Part shown: one piece after another, positions 55,550 to 64,000 of the stretch
How positions within the stretch are numbered: position 1 is the first letter of the stretch
Layout of the letters: the number at the start of each line of letters is the position of its first letter
NCBI GenBank assembly: GCA_021399435.1
Contig: JAJTUP010000017.1
Span: forward strand, 124,001-188,000
DNA: 64,000 nt
Origin: Diaporthe sp. PMI_573
Taxonomy: Eukaryota; Ascomycota; Sordariomycetes; Diaporthales; Diaporthaceae
Reading direction: 5' to 3'
Program-made: the position numbers and the translations under genes
Notes under the pieces: model-generated
What the model was told of the DNA's origin: nothing
Database searches by the model: none
The model's input: the letters and a program-made list of their open reading frames with translations, nothing else

Positions 55550-56133
55550 TCTTTGTCTGGCCATGACCGCAGGTCGTAGGAAAGAAGTGGAAGTCCGATC
55601 ATTTGGATGCACCTGGTGACAACAGGCCGGGTAACAAAAGAGCAAAGGTTCACACGATGGTTTGCGAGGTACTGGGAACGAGGGTCTGGTGGAGGTATAG
55701 TAGTCATGGTATTATCATGAATGGCATATGTAGTACCTGGATACATACTGCCGAAGACCGCTCTTGTCCCAAGGGTTCTGGATGTGTTATTGTCACTTGT
55801 GTACTGAGGAATAGGCGAGCAACGGTCAGGCATTGTTTAAGGTAATTCTCCTGCAGGTAGCCTTGCAAGTTTCAAAAATCGAAGGAAAGGAATCCTGTGC
55901 AAGCATTTGACCGTATACAGTACATAAATGAGCCATGTGTTCTGTGATGTCTTTGCAACATTCAACGGAAACCATACTATAAAACCACCGACTAACAACA
56001 GAGTTTCCGACTAGCCACACACAAGTCTTCCAGTACCAACACTATGAAAACCACCTCCGTAGTCCCAAGCCCAAATTATTGTTGAAATAAATCAGGTTCC
56101 CCACACAGGATTCATAATAACAAATGCATAGCT
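55550..56133. other. Intergenic region between convergent genes
   Basis: The 3' flanks of the ART-like and WD-like genes. No gene is visible. Confidence 0.55.
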
Positions 56134-56694
56134 TTATGAGCAACCCTCAGGTCTGTTGGAGAGACACTGGATAGTGCAAACGCCGTGCAGATTGACATCG
56201 CGGACCCTGGCTGATACGGTACCGCCCCCACCGCAGATACTACGAGCATTGTTTGCGGCATTGTACAGGTCTCTCTGCACCATCCCTGGCACGGCATTCG
56301 CCCAGCTGATGCAGCATCGGTTGCCCGACTGGGTCAGGCAGATGGAGCGCGGCGAAGTACTGACGCCCGCGCTACTCAATGTGCCTATCAATGCCGAGCA
56401 GACAGTGGTGTAAGCCGTGTTTGAGCTATTGCACTCAATCAGATTGCTACCGCACCGTCGTTGCACATCGGAATGGGCGGCATCGTCGATAATGGCTGTT
56501 GTCGTTGAATTCTCGTTGTCGGGCACACCCCAGATGGTAAGGTTGCCCACTGGAGTGATCTCGCTGTTGAGAAGGACGAGCGCCTCTCCTGAATCCTGCT
56601 CTTGTTGTGAAGTCTGATCACGAGTGACGATTGCTGCGCTCTGAGCACCGATAAGGCTGGCCAAAAAGACTGCAGTGGTCTGCTGGAACCGCAT
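56134..56694 (-). CDS. Secreted WD-like domain protein
   Basis: A single exon encodes 186 residues. A signal peptide (MRFQQTTAVFLASLIGAQSA) is followed by a spacer and a Cys-rich domain: CGSNLIECNSSNTAY, then VCSALIGTL, SPRSICLTQSGNRCCISWA, ARSICGGGG and CTIQCLSNRPEGC at the end. Eight or more ordered Cys match the fungal WD-like family, named for a short conserved motif; members are small secreted proteins of unknown role. A TATA-like TATAAATT lies about 130 bases upstream. Confidence 0.85.
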   Translation of the reverse strand: MRFQQTTAVFLASLIGAQSAAIVTRDQTSQQEQDSGEALVLLNSEITPVGNLTIWGVPDNENSTTTAIIDDAAHSDVQRRCGSNLIECNSSNTAYTTVCSALIGTLSSAGVSTSPRSICLTQSGNRCCISWANAVPGMVQRDLYNAANNARSICGGGGTVSARVRDVNLHGVCTIQCLSNRPEGCS

Positions 56695-56823
56695 AGTGAA
56701 ATTGAAGAGGCTTTCGAAGTATTTCGTTTTTTGATGATACTTGGGAGCAATGATATGAAAAGGTGCTGAGGATTGTGGGTGAAGTTGAGTCTGTTCGATT
56801 GAAGCAGAGGGGAGACGCGGATC

Positions 56824-56831
56824 AATTTATA
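56824..56831 (-). promoter_or_regulatory. TATA box of the WD-like gene
   Basis: TATAAATT on the minus strand, about 130 bases before the start codon. Confidence 0.4.
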
Positions 56832-57017
56832 CTTGACCAAGAGACGAGCCCGCCTGGTGATGAGCTCCAAGAAGCCTGCCCAAATCCCAACAACTCGGCA
56901 TCTTTCTGGCATGCCTCCTTCGACAGAGTGAATGCGCTGATTTCAAGGAAAGAGTCCGAGACCCGGAGTCATCATTTGATACCGAACCCCGACCCGTCAG
57001 GTGACTGTACAGCAAGA

Positions 57018-57239
57018 TCAGAAGGATTTCTGCAGATGACCTTCCTTCCCAGACTTAGACACACCTCCAACACATGTCCGTTTACATTGATAGCTTGTTG
57101 CAGTCCACGAGGCTGAGTGAATACACAAGCAAAGTTGAGGCTGAAATGCATAACTGCAAGACGGATCACAAGCGGTGAACTCAAAAAAGTTACATCTTGC
57201 GCCGCAGGGGGTTTGCTGACATGCTTGCTGTAAAGGCAT
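57018..57239 (-). CDS. Possible small Cys-rich protein or exon (uncertain)
   Basis: A minus-strand frame of 73 codons contains ten Cys in about 50 residues, with CQQTPCGARC, CDPSCSYAF and CLC spacing and a later CKRTC. A neighbouring frame just upstream (57460-57240) is also Cys-rich, so the two could be exons of one gene. The only visible acceptor (TTTACAG near 57230) sits 14 bases after a GTATGC, too close to be an intron by itself. No signal peptide could be assigned. It could be an effector-like protein or chance. Confidence 0.25.
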   Translation of the reverse strand: MPLQQACQQTPCGARCNFFEFTACDPSCSYAFQPQLCLCIHSASWTATSYQCKRTCVGGVSKSGKEGHLQKSF

Positions 57240-58799
57240 ACATAGTTATCATTTGTGAAATTATCTTGATTGGCCAATTCATTCAAGCGTTCTGAAGTTT
57301 TGGGAAGGATTCTTCCACAGAATGTGACCCTTCCTGGAGCTAACCAGCAAATTTCACACGAGCAACGAGGCTCCCGGAAATCTCGGCAGCAACCGACAGC
57401 AGTATCCATAAAACGACATCGAACCACTGGAATCCTGTGACTGGGTCTTGTCAGCGTCATGCATTATCATAAAGCTATTGACGTTGTGTACCCACTACTA
57501 ATTACATCCCAGCCTCGAAATTGTCGTCGGAACAGATCCTTCTGGCTATGTTCCCCTTTAGTCTGCGAAGCCAACATTTCGTAGCGACAGCTTACTATCT
57601 GTAGCCCCTTTTCCGAAAGAGCCTCTCCCGGCTAGAAGCATGCCACTTTAGGCATGTGCTTCGTACGCGATGGGCCCGATTGGGCAGGTGCCGGCGTTGA
57701 CAACTTCTGCTTGGCAATGGGCATGACTCTTGACTAGAAGTGAGGAGAGATGCGTAAAAGGACCCCAGACTTTGAAACACTTTGCAGAGCCTATCACTCT
57801 TCATGCTAAGCTAAGCCGAGTGGGCTCTCTTCGGCTTAATTCACACTGATATACGCATCAAGTGCCACTTGAATTCCGACAGAGTCCTTCGTCCTATAGC
57901 AATGGAAAGCTTATGTACGCCTCCAATTCTTATCTTCCTAAGGACTACATGAAGAGCACATAATTGTTTGAAAGCCTCGCAGTATTCTCCGTTGTGTATC
58001 CTTGGCTTAGTTGACCGCTCCTGAGCTTGTGGGGGCCATGCGGCTGACTGTATTGTACTTTCCCTGAGCCTAATTGAGTTGATTGTGTGGGTGCACATGT
58101 ATGCGCCGAGAGTGACAAACTGAGGCAATACTAATAGGTACGTGAGTACATTTGCATATTTCTTCCGGCCCTTCCCCCTTGACATCTTCACCGGCGCATG
58201 CCACCTGATTTTATTATTGTACCAGATCGTGCGCAATATATTCAACATGTAAAAGTTGGTCAGCATGGTGCAAATGCAACGGCGATGGATTGGCAGTGAG
58301 GTTCCCATGATTCGCTTCGGAAAAGATTTCACAAGTCTGAAGAAAAGTCCGTACTGGAGCCAAGACTCCCCTGGCCTTGGAGTAGTCCGCAAGAAGCGTC
58401 TTGCCGTTGCCCTCAGGGAAGCACTCCGTAGCCTGTTCCTGTTAAATTGTATGCCAATAGTGCTTATATTCAGACTATTCTAGCTCCATGTAAGTGGGCG
58501 AGAGGCCCCCTATATATATTCGAGTTATAGGGATAAAGATATTCCCTATTATTAATACATTAATAATACACTTAGTCTAGAATATTCCAACAGTTCCTTG
58601 CTGACTATCTGCCCGACGAAGCCGTCGCGGCCCTCTTTATCTAGAACTTCGCTCAAATCCTCTCGCTGCCGCCCGGCCTCATTCCTGGACACGGCGTAGT
58701 GCGGATCTCTGTTCTTGACTATCGTATCTTGTCTGGCCCACCAGACGCACGGGATCGCCAAGCGCGGCCAGAACTTCTCGGATATCCATTCACCTTGCA
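57240..58799. other. Intergenic region
   Basis: No supportable gene. The 183-codon minus-strand frame at 57841-58392 has irregular composition. DNA near 58500-58560 is AT-rich and may be a small repeat relic. Confidence 0.45.
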
Positions 58800-59652
58800 T
58801 CAGTAGTCTAGATCCTGACGCACAACTTTCAACAAGCCCGCCTCAAGTGGAAAAGGCTCGAGTATGCTGTCCAGCTGCTCAGGCCAGTCCTGCTCCATGC
58901 CGAAATCCACGAAGGACGACGCGTACTCCCAGTAAGATGGATACCAGCCCCCGTCCTCCCAGTCAAGAAGGGCAGTCACCCTCCATTGCGGGCCTTCGAT
59001 TCCATCGTTGGCGGCCACATTCTCGACCGGTATGTTTTTTCGCCGAAAGTCGCCGTGAGTGAAGACTGAAGGGTGACCCTCGAGACCGGCGGGGAGGTTG
59101 CGAGCCAGCCAGCCTGATACCCAGATCCCGTCGGTGCTGCTCATCTCTTCTTCCCAGGCACACTGGGAGCGCTTGGCCATGGCCATGCTGAAATCTTGTT
59201 CATGCTCAAATGGGCCGTTGACTTGGGGGTATGGGACAGGCGTCCAGAAGAATTTATGAGGTATAGGTCCATGCGAGACACTTCCAAAAATACCAGGAGA
59301 GAGGATTCTGTGCAGATCATCCATAATCACCCGTAGGTGTGCCACGACATCCGACTTTGCGGGCTCCGGGATGCTATCCCACACTTCTTCGATCTGGGTT
59401 CCCTTTTTGAACTCCATCACGATGTAGAGCTTGTCTTCTTGGCGGTACATGGCGTAGAGCTTTGGAGATGGTATGGATGGGATTTTCTAGGGCCAAGAGA
59501 GCCTGTCCCTCATTCTCTTTGACACCGCTGCCGTACTTTACGACTTACTGGCCTTTGACGATTACATTGCGTCGAAGATCTGGCGGCTCCAGTTCATCTT
59601 CGGTAGGTAGTGGTGCGGGCAGAAAGTATGAATCGGCGAAGTAGGGAAGCAT
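58800..59652 (-). pseudogene. Broken phosphotransferase (APH family) gene
   Basis: The C-terminal 210 residues are an intact APH-type kinase lobe: LYIVMEFKKGT hinge, the catalytic loop VFTHGDFRRKNI with Asp, ALLDWEDGGWYPSYWEY with the metal-binding Asp, and a closing helix. Upstream the N-lobe is recognisable (VVKYGSGVKENEGQALLALE) but disrupted. A TAA lies at 59545-59547 inside the conserved strand, and a one-base frame change lies near 59479-59481 before PKLYAMYR. The original start would be the ATG at 59652. The TAA is part of a GTAAGT, yet splicing there would delete the conserved nucleotide-binding strand, so I favour a pseudogene. Relatives are widespread fungal small-molecule kinases of unknown substrate. 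Confidence 0.7.
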
Positions 59653-61194
59653 GGCAAGGCGATTGACTTGCAGTCTCTGGTAAGTGATAGGATTAAGGTT
59701 TGCAGGCGGGCAGGTTTGGGTACTTACCGTGTTAAGGTGGCATACTTGAATAGCAGAGAAATAACTTGAAGGTCTAAAGGATGTGGAGCCTGCGTAAGTA
59801 GTTAGGTAAGTGGCCAGGTGGCTATAGGTGGCTTGGGGTCTGGCTGAAATCGGGTGAAGACCCGCACAAGGTCAGGGCCTGCCGTGCCACTCCTATACGG
59901 CGTATGCGCAGCAACGGGCAGTTTCCGTCACGCAATCAGACTCTTCTGTGCATCGAGGAAACCAGACCCATTCTGTGTTGGGCCTGCGTTTGTAATTTCG
60001 GATGAAGCTTCTGGATTCCAGGATGGCTTCCTCTTCATAGTAAGGTTGGGCCATCGCGGCCCACCACTTTGACGGGCTCAATGTACTCTTGTGGCATATT
60101 CACCTATTCCACAATTCTTATAAATCTCAGGCTTCGGCCACACTGTGTTTTTTTTTATCAACTGTTTATTGGTCTGTCTACTGTCTGCTCAGCCTTCCGA
60201 CTGCTCTTCAGCAGCCCTAAGCTCGTATACAAGGTCAATAATGGCTTTATATATCTGCTCATAGTCCTCCTTTAACGGCACCTCAAACTTTCCCTATAGC
60301 CTTATACCCATTAAAACACATTAGATTAATTATTAACAACAAACCAATATATCCAGACTAGGATAAGGCAGGTTTAAGATTTAAGCCCTGCTATTTAAGC
60401 TTTAGATAGGCCATCTTTGTAGATTTAACTATAAATAAGTTCTTTTTTGCTTTTTGCCAGCTTAGCAGTAGCTTTATAGAAGTCTGTTAGATATTAGTTA
60501 AATCTTTTAACTATTTTAACTTCTATTAAAGTTAGCTATATGCTTAGATATAGGCTATAGTCTCTACAGGCTTACTTAGCTAGGGTTTTCTTAGAATCTT
60601 ATATATATATATATATATATTAATATAAATATTAAGGAAAAGAGATATTAACTAGAACTATAGCTGTAAGATTTATTTTATATAGGGACCATGTTAAGAC
60701 GATTTGGTCTTTGCCGTATAACTAATTGCCCTATTATTAGTCTTGGGCTACTTGTATCGACGGTTCTAGTCTATGGCGCCGCCAGAAGCGGTTCTTACTA
60801 GCCTTGTCTATACGGCTGTCACAAGGCTGTCTATATTTTCTAGGCCACATGCCACAATTATATTCTAAACCCACTATTATCGGCATTGTTTTTTTCAAAA
60901 AAAAAAAAACGCTGGGGTGTTTAAGCATTTACCACTATATAAAGGAACCGCCTACATACTGCTTAAGAAGCATACGTACACGGATTAAAATCGAAGCCAC
61001 CTTATAAATCTCATTCAAACGGGGAAAGTGGTTAGACCAGAATCAGTAAACTGATCCCACCGATAATCGGGGTCTACCTAGGTATCTTTGACAATTAGTC
61101 AGAGTCGAGGAATGAAGCAAAGTCTTTCAAGAGTGATCACTGATCGCGCATAACTCATGTATGAGACCAAGAATGTCTAAAAATTAAAAAATGT
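59653..61194. other. Gene-free region including an AT-rich island
   Basis: No gene is visible. The right half (60285-60960) is AT-rich. Confidence 0.55.
60285..60960. repeat. AT-rich, probably RIP-affected transposon relic
   Basis: Strongly AT-rich with dense TA steps, a (TA)n run at about 60599-60620 and an 11-12-base A run near 60900. All frames are closed by stops. The contrast with flanking DNA and the gain of TA at the expense of CA fits repeat-induced point mutation on an old transposable element; no family can be named. Confidence 0.6.
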
Positions 61195-61557
61195 TGACAC
61201 GGTGAAGGAATTGAACCAACATCTCCCGAGCTGCTGCCCACAACCAACACTCGAGCGCCTTACTGTCAGGGTGAAGGGTCACGAATAGAGTGAATAGGTA
61301 CACGCAGCGTAAGCAAAGTGTAGAAGTAGTGTAGGAGCAGTGTGTTAGAGGAGAGAGAACTACTGATTGTTGCCTTCCTTCCTCCTTCCTCCTCCTTTTA
61401 TAATTGAGAATGTCCCTCCTTCGCAGTGTGAGCGCTGCGTCCTCCCTATGTTCGCACCCCGTCCCTGGGTTCCCTCATACGTGAATGTGGCTGGGGCGCT
61501 CCCTTCCCATGGCATGGGACAATGGCCCCTGACACTTACCATTAGACTAACCATGTC
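61195..61557 (-). tRNA. tRNA-like gene split by a solo LTR (tRNA pseudogene)
   Basis: If the LTR and one copy of its 5-bp duplication are ignored, the minus strand has tRNA features. A 7-base 5' end (GACATGG) pairs with the 3' CCGTGTC (one G-T wobble). It has an A-box-like TTAGTCTAATGG, a perfect B-box GGTTCAATTCC, a discriminator A and a downstream T run. The joined length is about 87 nt, room for a short intron or long variable arm. The anticodon is not clear (GTT or GTG are possible readings), and the T stem has two mismatches, so it was perhaps decayed already. The insertion lies in the D-loop, so it cannot now make a normal tRNA. Confidence 0.55.
61264..61534. mobile_element. Solo LTR of a retrotransposon with 5-bp target duplication
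   Basis: A 271-bp unit begins TGTCAGGG and ends CCCCTGACA, the inverted TG...CA ends of an LTR. It is flanked on both sides by CTTAC (61259-61263 and 61535-61539), the 5-bp target-site duplication of LTR retrotransposon insertion. No internal coding region is next to it, so it is a solo LTR left by recombination between two LTRs. A TATAAAAGG on its minus strand may be its promoter. The intact ends and duplication suggest a fairly recent event. Confidence 0.85.
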
Positions 61558-62309
61558 CTGATGACCGCAGTAAGAACTACTTATATCCCGTAATAGCAGG
61601 CATAGTTTAGACTGAAGTGAATTCCATAGAGTTCCATATACTAGTAATAGCTTAAGAAATGGTGGCAGAGCTATAATTAGAATATGCCTCTCAGACACAC
61701 AGTACCAAAAGGTGTTCCAGCTAAGTCGAGTCTACTTGAGCTAGTGTAAACAGGCTCAAGCCATGGAATCTCGAATGTGTCAGTACCTAGACTTTCTATC
61801 TTGTATTTCCAATTGCAAATAAGTTTCAGTGTTGTCTCCATTCTAGGTCATACAAGAATGGACGTCTTCAAAGTCATTAGTGTAGTGACAAATTGCCTGA
61901 CTCAACCCGAATCGTTCTCCTAGGGTTCTTTCCGCCTTGAACGGACCGAACGGCCTTTTCTGTGCACTCATGATGTATGAACGTGTAGCATCCTATATGG
62001 CAGTGGTGGTGTATAAAAGATGAAAGACCTGTGCCTTCGTTAGGAGCTGTAGAGCCTAATGCTAACCCGAGCACGAATGTGAATTGACTCAACACGAGAT
62101 GTAAAATCTTGAACCAGCTGTAGTCTCTCCCACATTAAGGCATATGTTGTCCTCGGACGATATCAAAAAATCAAAACCCATTGGTCTCAATTAATCTAGA
62201 TTAAGAAAGGGCTTGCATGCCAGGTGTCTGAAATCACTTCTCTCCTTCTTTCTTCATCAATGTGTATCTGTCAAGGAATATCAACCATTACTTTCACCTA
62301 CTCTCTTTT
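61558..62309. other. Intergenic region
   Basis: The 3' flank of the MFS gene. No gene or repeat was recognised. Confidence 0.5.
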
Positions 62310-64000
62310 TCAATTACTTTCCAGGGCATGTCTCTGATTTCCATCAAGAACCTTGTCAGACTTTTCCTTATGATTCTTCTTCGTCCATAGCAGTAACGCG
62401 ACAGCAGCTTGTGCGGCACCGCAAGCAACGAGAGCGAACATCTGGCGATTGTAGCCTTCAGACAGGATGTGCCTCGCCTCATCCCACACTTCTGGTGAAA
62501 TTTCTGTTTCTGCTTGGCTGTATGTCTCTATCACACGATTGGGGTCAGAAATCCCGAGCTCTGACAAGTGTGGAATGACGAAGCCGTTGAACAGTGCCGT
62601 CGTAATAGCCACCAAGACGGTGCTGCCTATGGCTCGAAACTGGTTTGCGTTCCCCATTCCCACGGCTTTATGCATGTCAGTTAATATTCTCCTAGGAACT
62701 ACTTATATCCGTGGTGGAAAAGAGCGAGTACTAACCATGATCACGTTTCTCAGCCACGAGGGGGATGTTGAGAATGAGCGCCTGAAAGCTTATACCGCAA
62801 CCGAGCCCAGCAATGACTTGGTAGGCATAGACTCCAGGGGGGATGGCAATGAAAGACCCGCTGGTGGCCAAAAGAGCAAATCCGACGATTTGGAGTAGCG
62901 CCCCAAGCAAGACAGAGTAAACCGTTGGCACTTTGGTTCGTTTAGCAACAGCGGCACTGAGGATTGTCCCCGCTGATAGGCCAACTCCGAACGGTATCAG
63001 ACGGACACCCGCGTCTAGACTGGACAGCCCGCCTACGAGCTGGAATCTCTGAGGAAGTTGTAAGTTCGTTACCGTCAAGGGTCCACCTTGAAGGATTATA
63101 CCACTATGCATATCATAATTAGCGCCTCTTCGGAGACTATGACATCCTAGTCACCATAGACGAGAGCTTTGACTTTGAAGGATCAAAAAACTCACAGTAG
63201 TGTTCCCACCATAGCTCGGCTGGTGAGGAAGCGCCAAGGCAGGACCGGTTCACGGGTGGCGTCCGCAAGCGTCACGCGCCGTTCCCAAACCACAAGCGCA
63301 AGCCACAACAGGACCGAGACGACCAAAAGGGTAATGAAGTATGCAGAGCCCCAGGAGAAGCGCGAGCCGGCTTCCTGGAAAGCCGCCACGATCGACATGG
63401 TTGCAAGAAGGAGCAACACACAGCCAGGGATGTCCAATCTCGCCAGTGGCCCGGGCCGCTGCGACACTTCGGTTGGATGAGCTTGTTCTCGGTGGTGGGG
63501 AAAGCCAGTAGGAATGCCTACGATTGCCAGCGCGAGGCCCACGACGCCGACTGGCACGTTGAAGAGGAAGATCCACCTCCAGGTCGTTACAGAGCTGATA
63601 CCCCCTCCAGCTATTGGTCCCAGGACTAGGGCCAGCATAACTGCGAGGCCCATATATGTCATCTGATTGGGATATTTCTCAGGGGGCACTATCTCAATGG
63701 TCAGAATGGTGGCAAGAGCGTAGCTGCCACCGCCACCGATACCCTGAAAGGCACGCAGGATAATGCTTCATGTCATAGCAACAGAAATTAGCTACACATC
63801 GCCTCCATAGCTGTGGGCATTGAGATCGTCAAAGAACAACTTACAGCTGTGGCATAGTCTGGGCTGCAGCGCAACCGCCCGAGAACACTGTGAACAAGAG
63901 GATGGCCAGCACGTATACCGGCTTCCGGCCGAATATGTCGCTGAGCTTGGCCACGATGACAACAAAACCTAGTCGGCGTCAGGATGCGGGAACGCTACAA
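62310..64000 (-). CDS. MFS drug:H+ antiporter-type transporter (5' end outside window)
   Basis: Four complete or partial exons are visible (63967-63845, 63765-63196, 63103-62736, 62665-62310), giving about 470 residues; the start lies beyond the right edge. Motif A-like sequence VAKLSDIFGRKPVYVLAILL opens the visible part, then ILRAFQGIGGGGSYALATIL and LGPIAGGGISSVTTWRWIFLFNVPVG (motif C and the DHA-type WRWIFxxN signature). Membrane segments continue to the last, ALVACGAAQAAVALLLW. This is the 14-segment DHA2-type group of fungal efflux pumps, common for toxins, drugs and siderophore-like compounds. The first two or three membrane segments are missing only because of the window edge. All introns have GT-AG ends. 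Confidence 0.9.

Noticed and set aside
57841..58392. A 183-codon minus-strand frame
   Set aside because: Irregular composition and no motif; the start lies in a stretch without promoter features.
61570..62712. Shared 15-base string near 61575 and 62697 considered as a repeat
   Set aside because: A single 15-base match in 64 kb can arise by chance and no flanking similarity was seen.

Overview
The window reads as nuclear DNA of a filamentous ascomycete, most likely a Sordariomycete and possibly Hypocreales or Glomerellales. Genes are short and mostly split by 40-120 nt GT-AG introns, intergenic gaps are long, and the protein families are typical of these fungi: HET domain, STAND/NLR receptors, 2EXR, WD-like, CCG-6-like wall protein and DHA-type MFS transporter. 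There is no sign of operons, bacterial ribosome sites or CRISPR. The species was not determined.

Layout, left to right. 1-10 kb: a small secreted or GPI-anchored wall protein with a strong TATA/CT-rich promoter, a HET-domain protein on the minus strand, and an NCS1 nucleobase/nucleoside permease on the minus strand. 11.9-20.1 kb: the most interesting block. A gasdermin-like candidate (minus) faces a CHAT caspase-like protease (plus) across a 620-bp shared promoter, and is followed on the plus strand by a SesB-like-esterase/NB-ARC/TPR NLR. 20.8-33.1 kb: SDR, F-box/TPR-like protein, CalB-like secreted lipase, RNase H1-like protein with an unusual N-terminus, ABM-like protein, small membrane protein and 2EXR protein. 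36.7-40.8 kb: NAD(P)-binding epimerase-like protein, class I methyltransferase and COMT-type O-methyltransferase, which look like tailoring enzymes of a secondary metabolite locus without a core enzyme in view. 41.5-43.9 kb: a fusion of an NLR-type N-terminal domain with a divergent G-alpha-like GTPase. 43.9-49.5 kb: gene-poor, with repeat relics and one orphan exon. 49.6-56.7 kb: sulfatase, coiled-coil protein, ADP-ribosyltransferase-like (R-S-E pattern) protein and WD-like secreted protein. 58.8-64 kb: broken aminoglycoside-phosphotransferase-like gene, AT-rich probably RIP-affected island, a tRNA-like gene split by a 271-bp solo LTR with a 5-bp target duplication, and an MFS transporter running off the right edge.

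How the parts may work together: the gasdermin-like, CHAT and NLR genes fit a regulated cell-death module. In that model the receptor senses non-self, the CHAT protease cuts the gasdermin-like protein, and the pore former kills the cell. Fungal gasdermins paired with proteases are known; a CHAT protein carrying a transmembrane segment and what looks like a decayed nucleotide-binding domain, next to an NLR whose esterase nucleophile is Thr instead of Ser, is less ordinary. HET, G-alpha/NLR-N and ART-like genes in the same 50 kb suggest a region rich in allorecognition or immunity genes. All functional links are inferred from sequence reading alone; no search was run.
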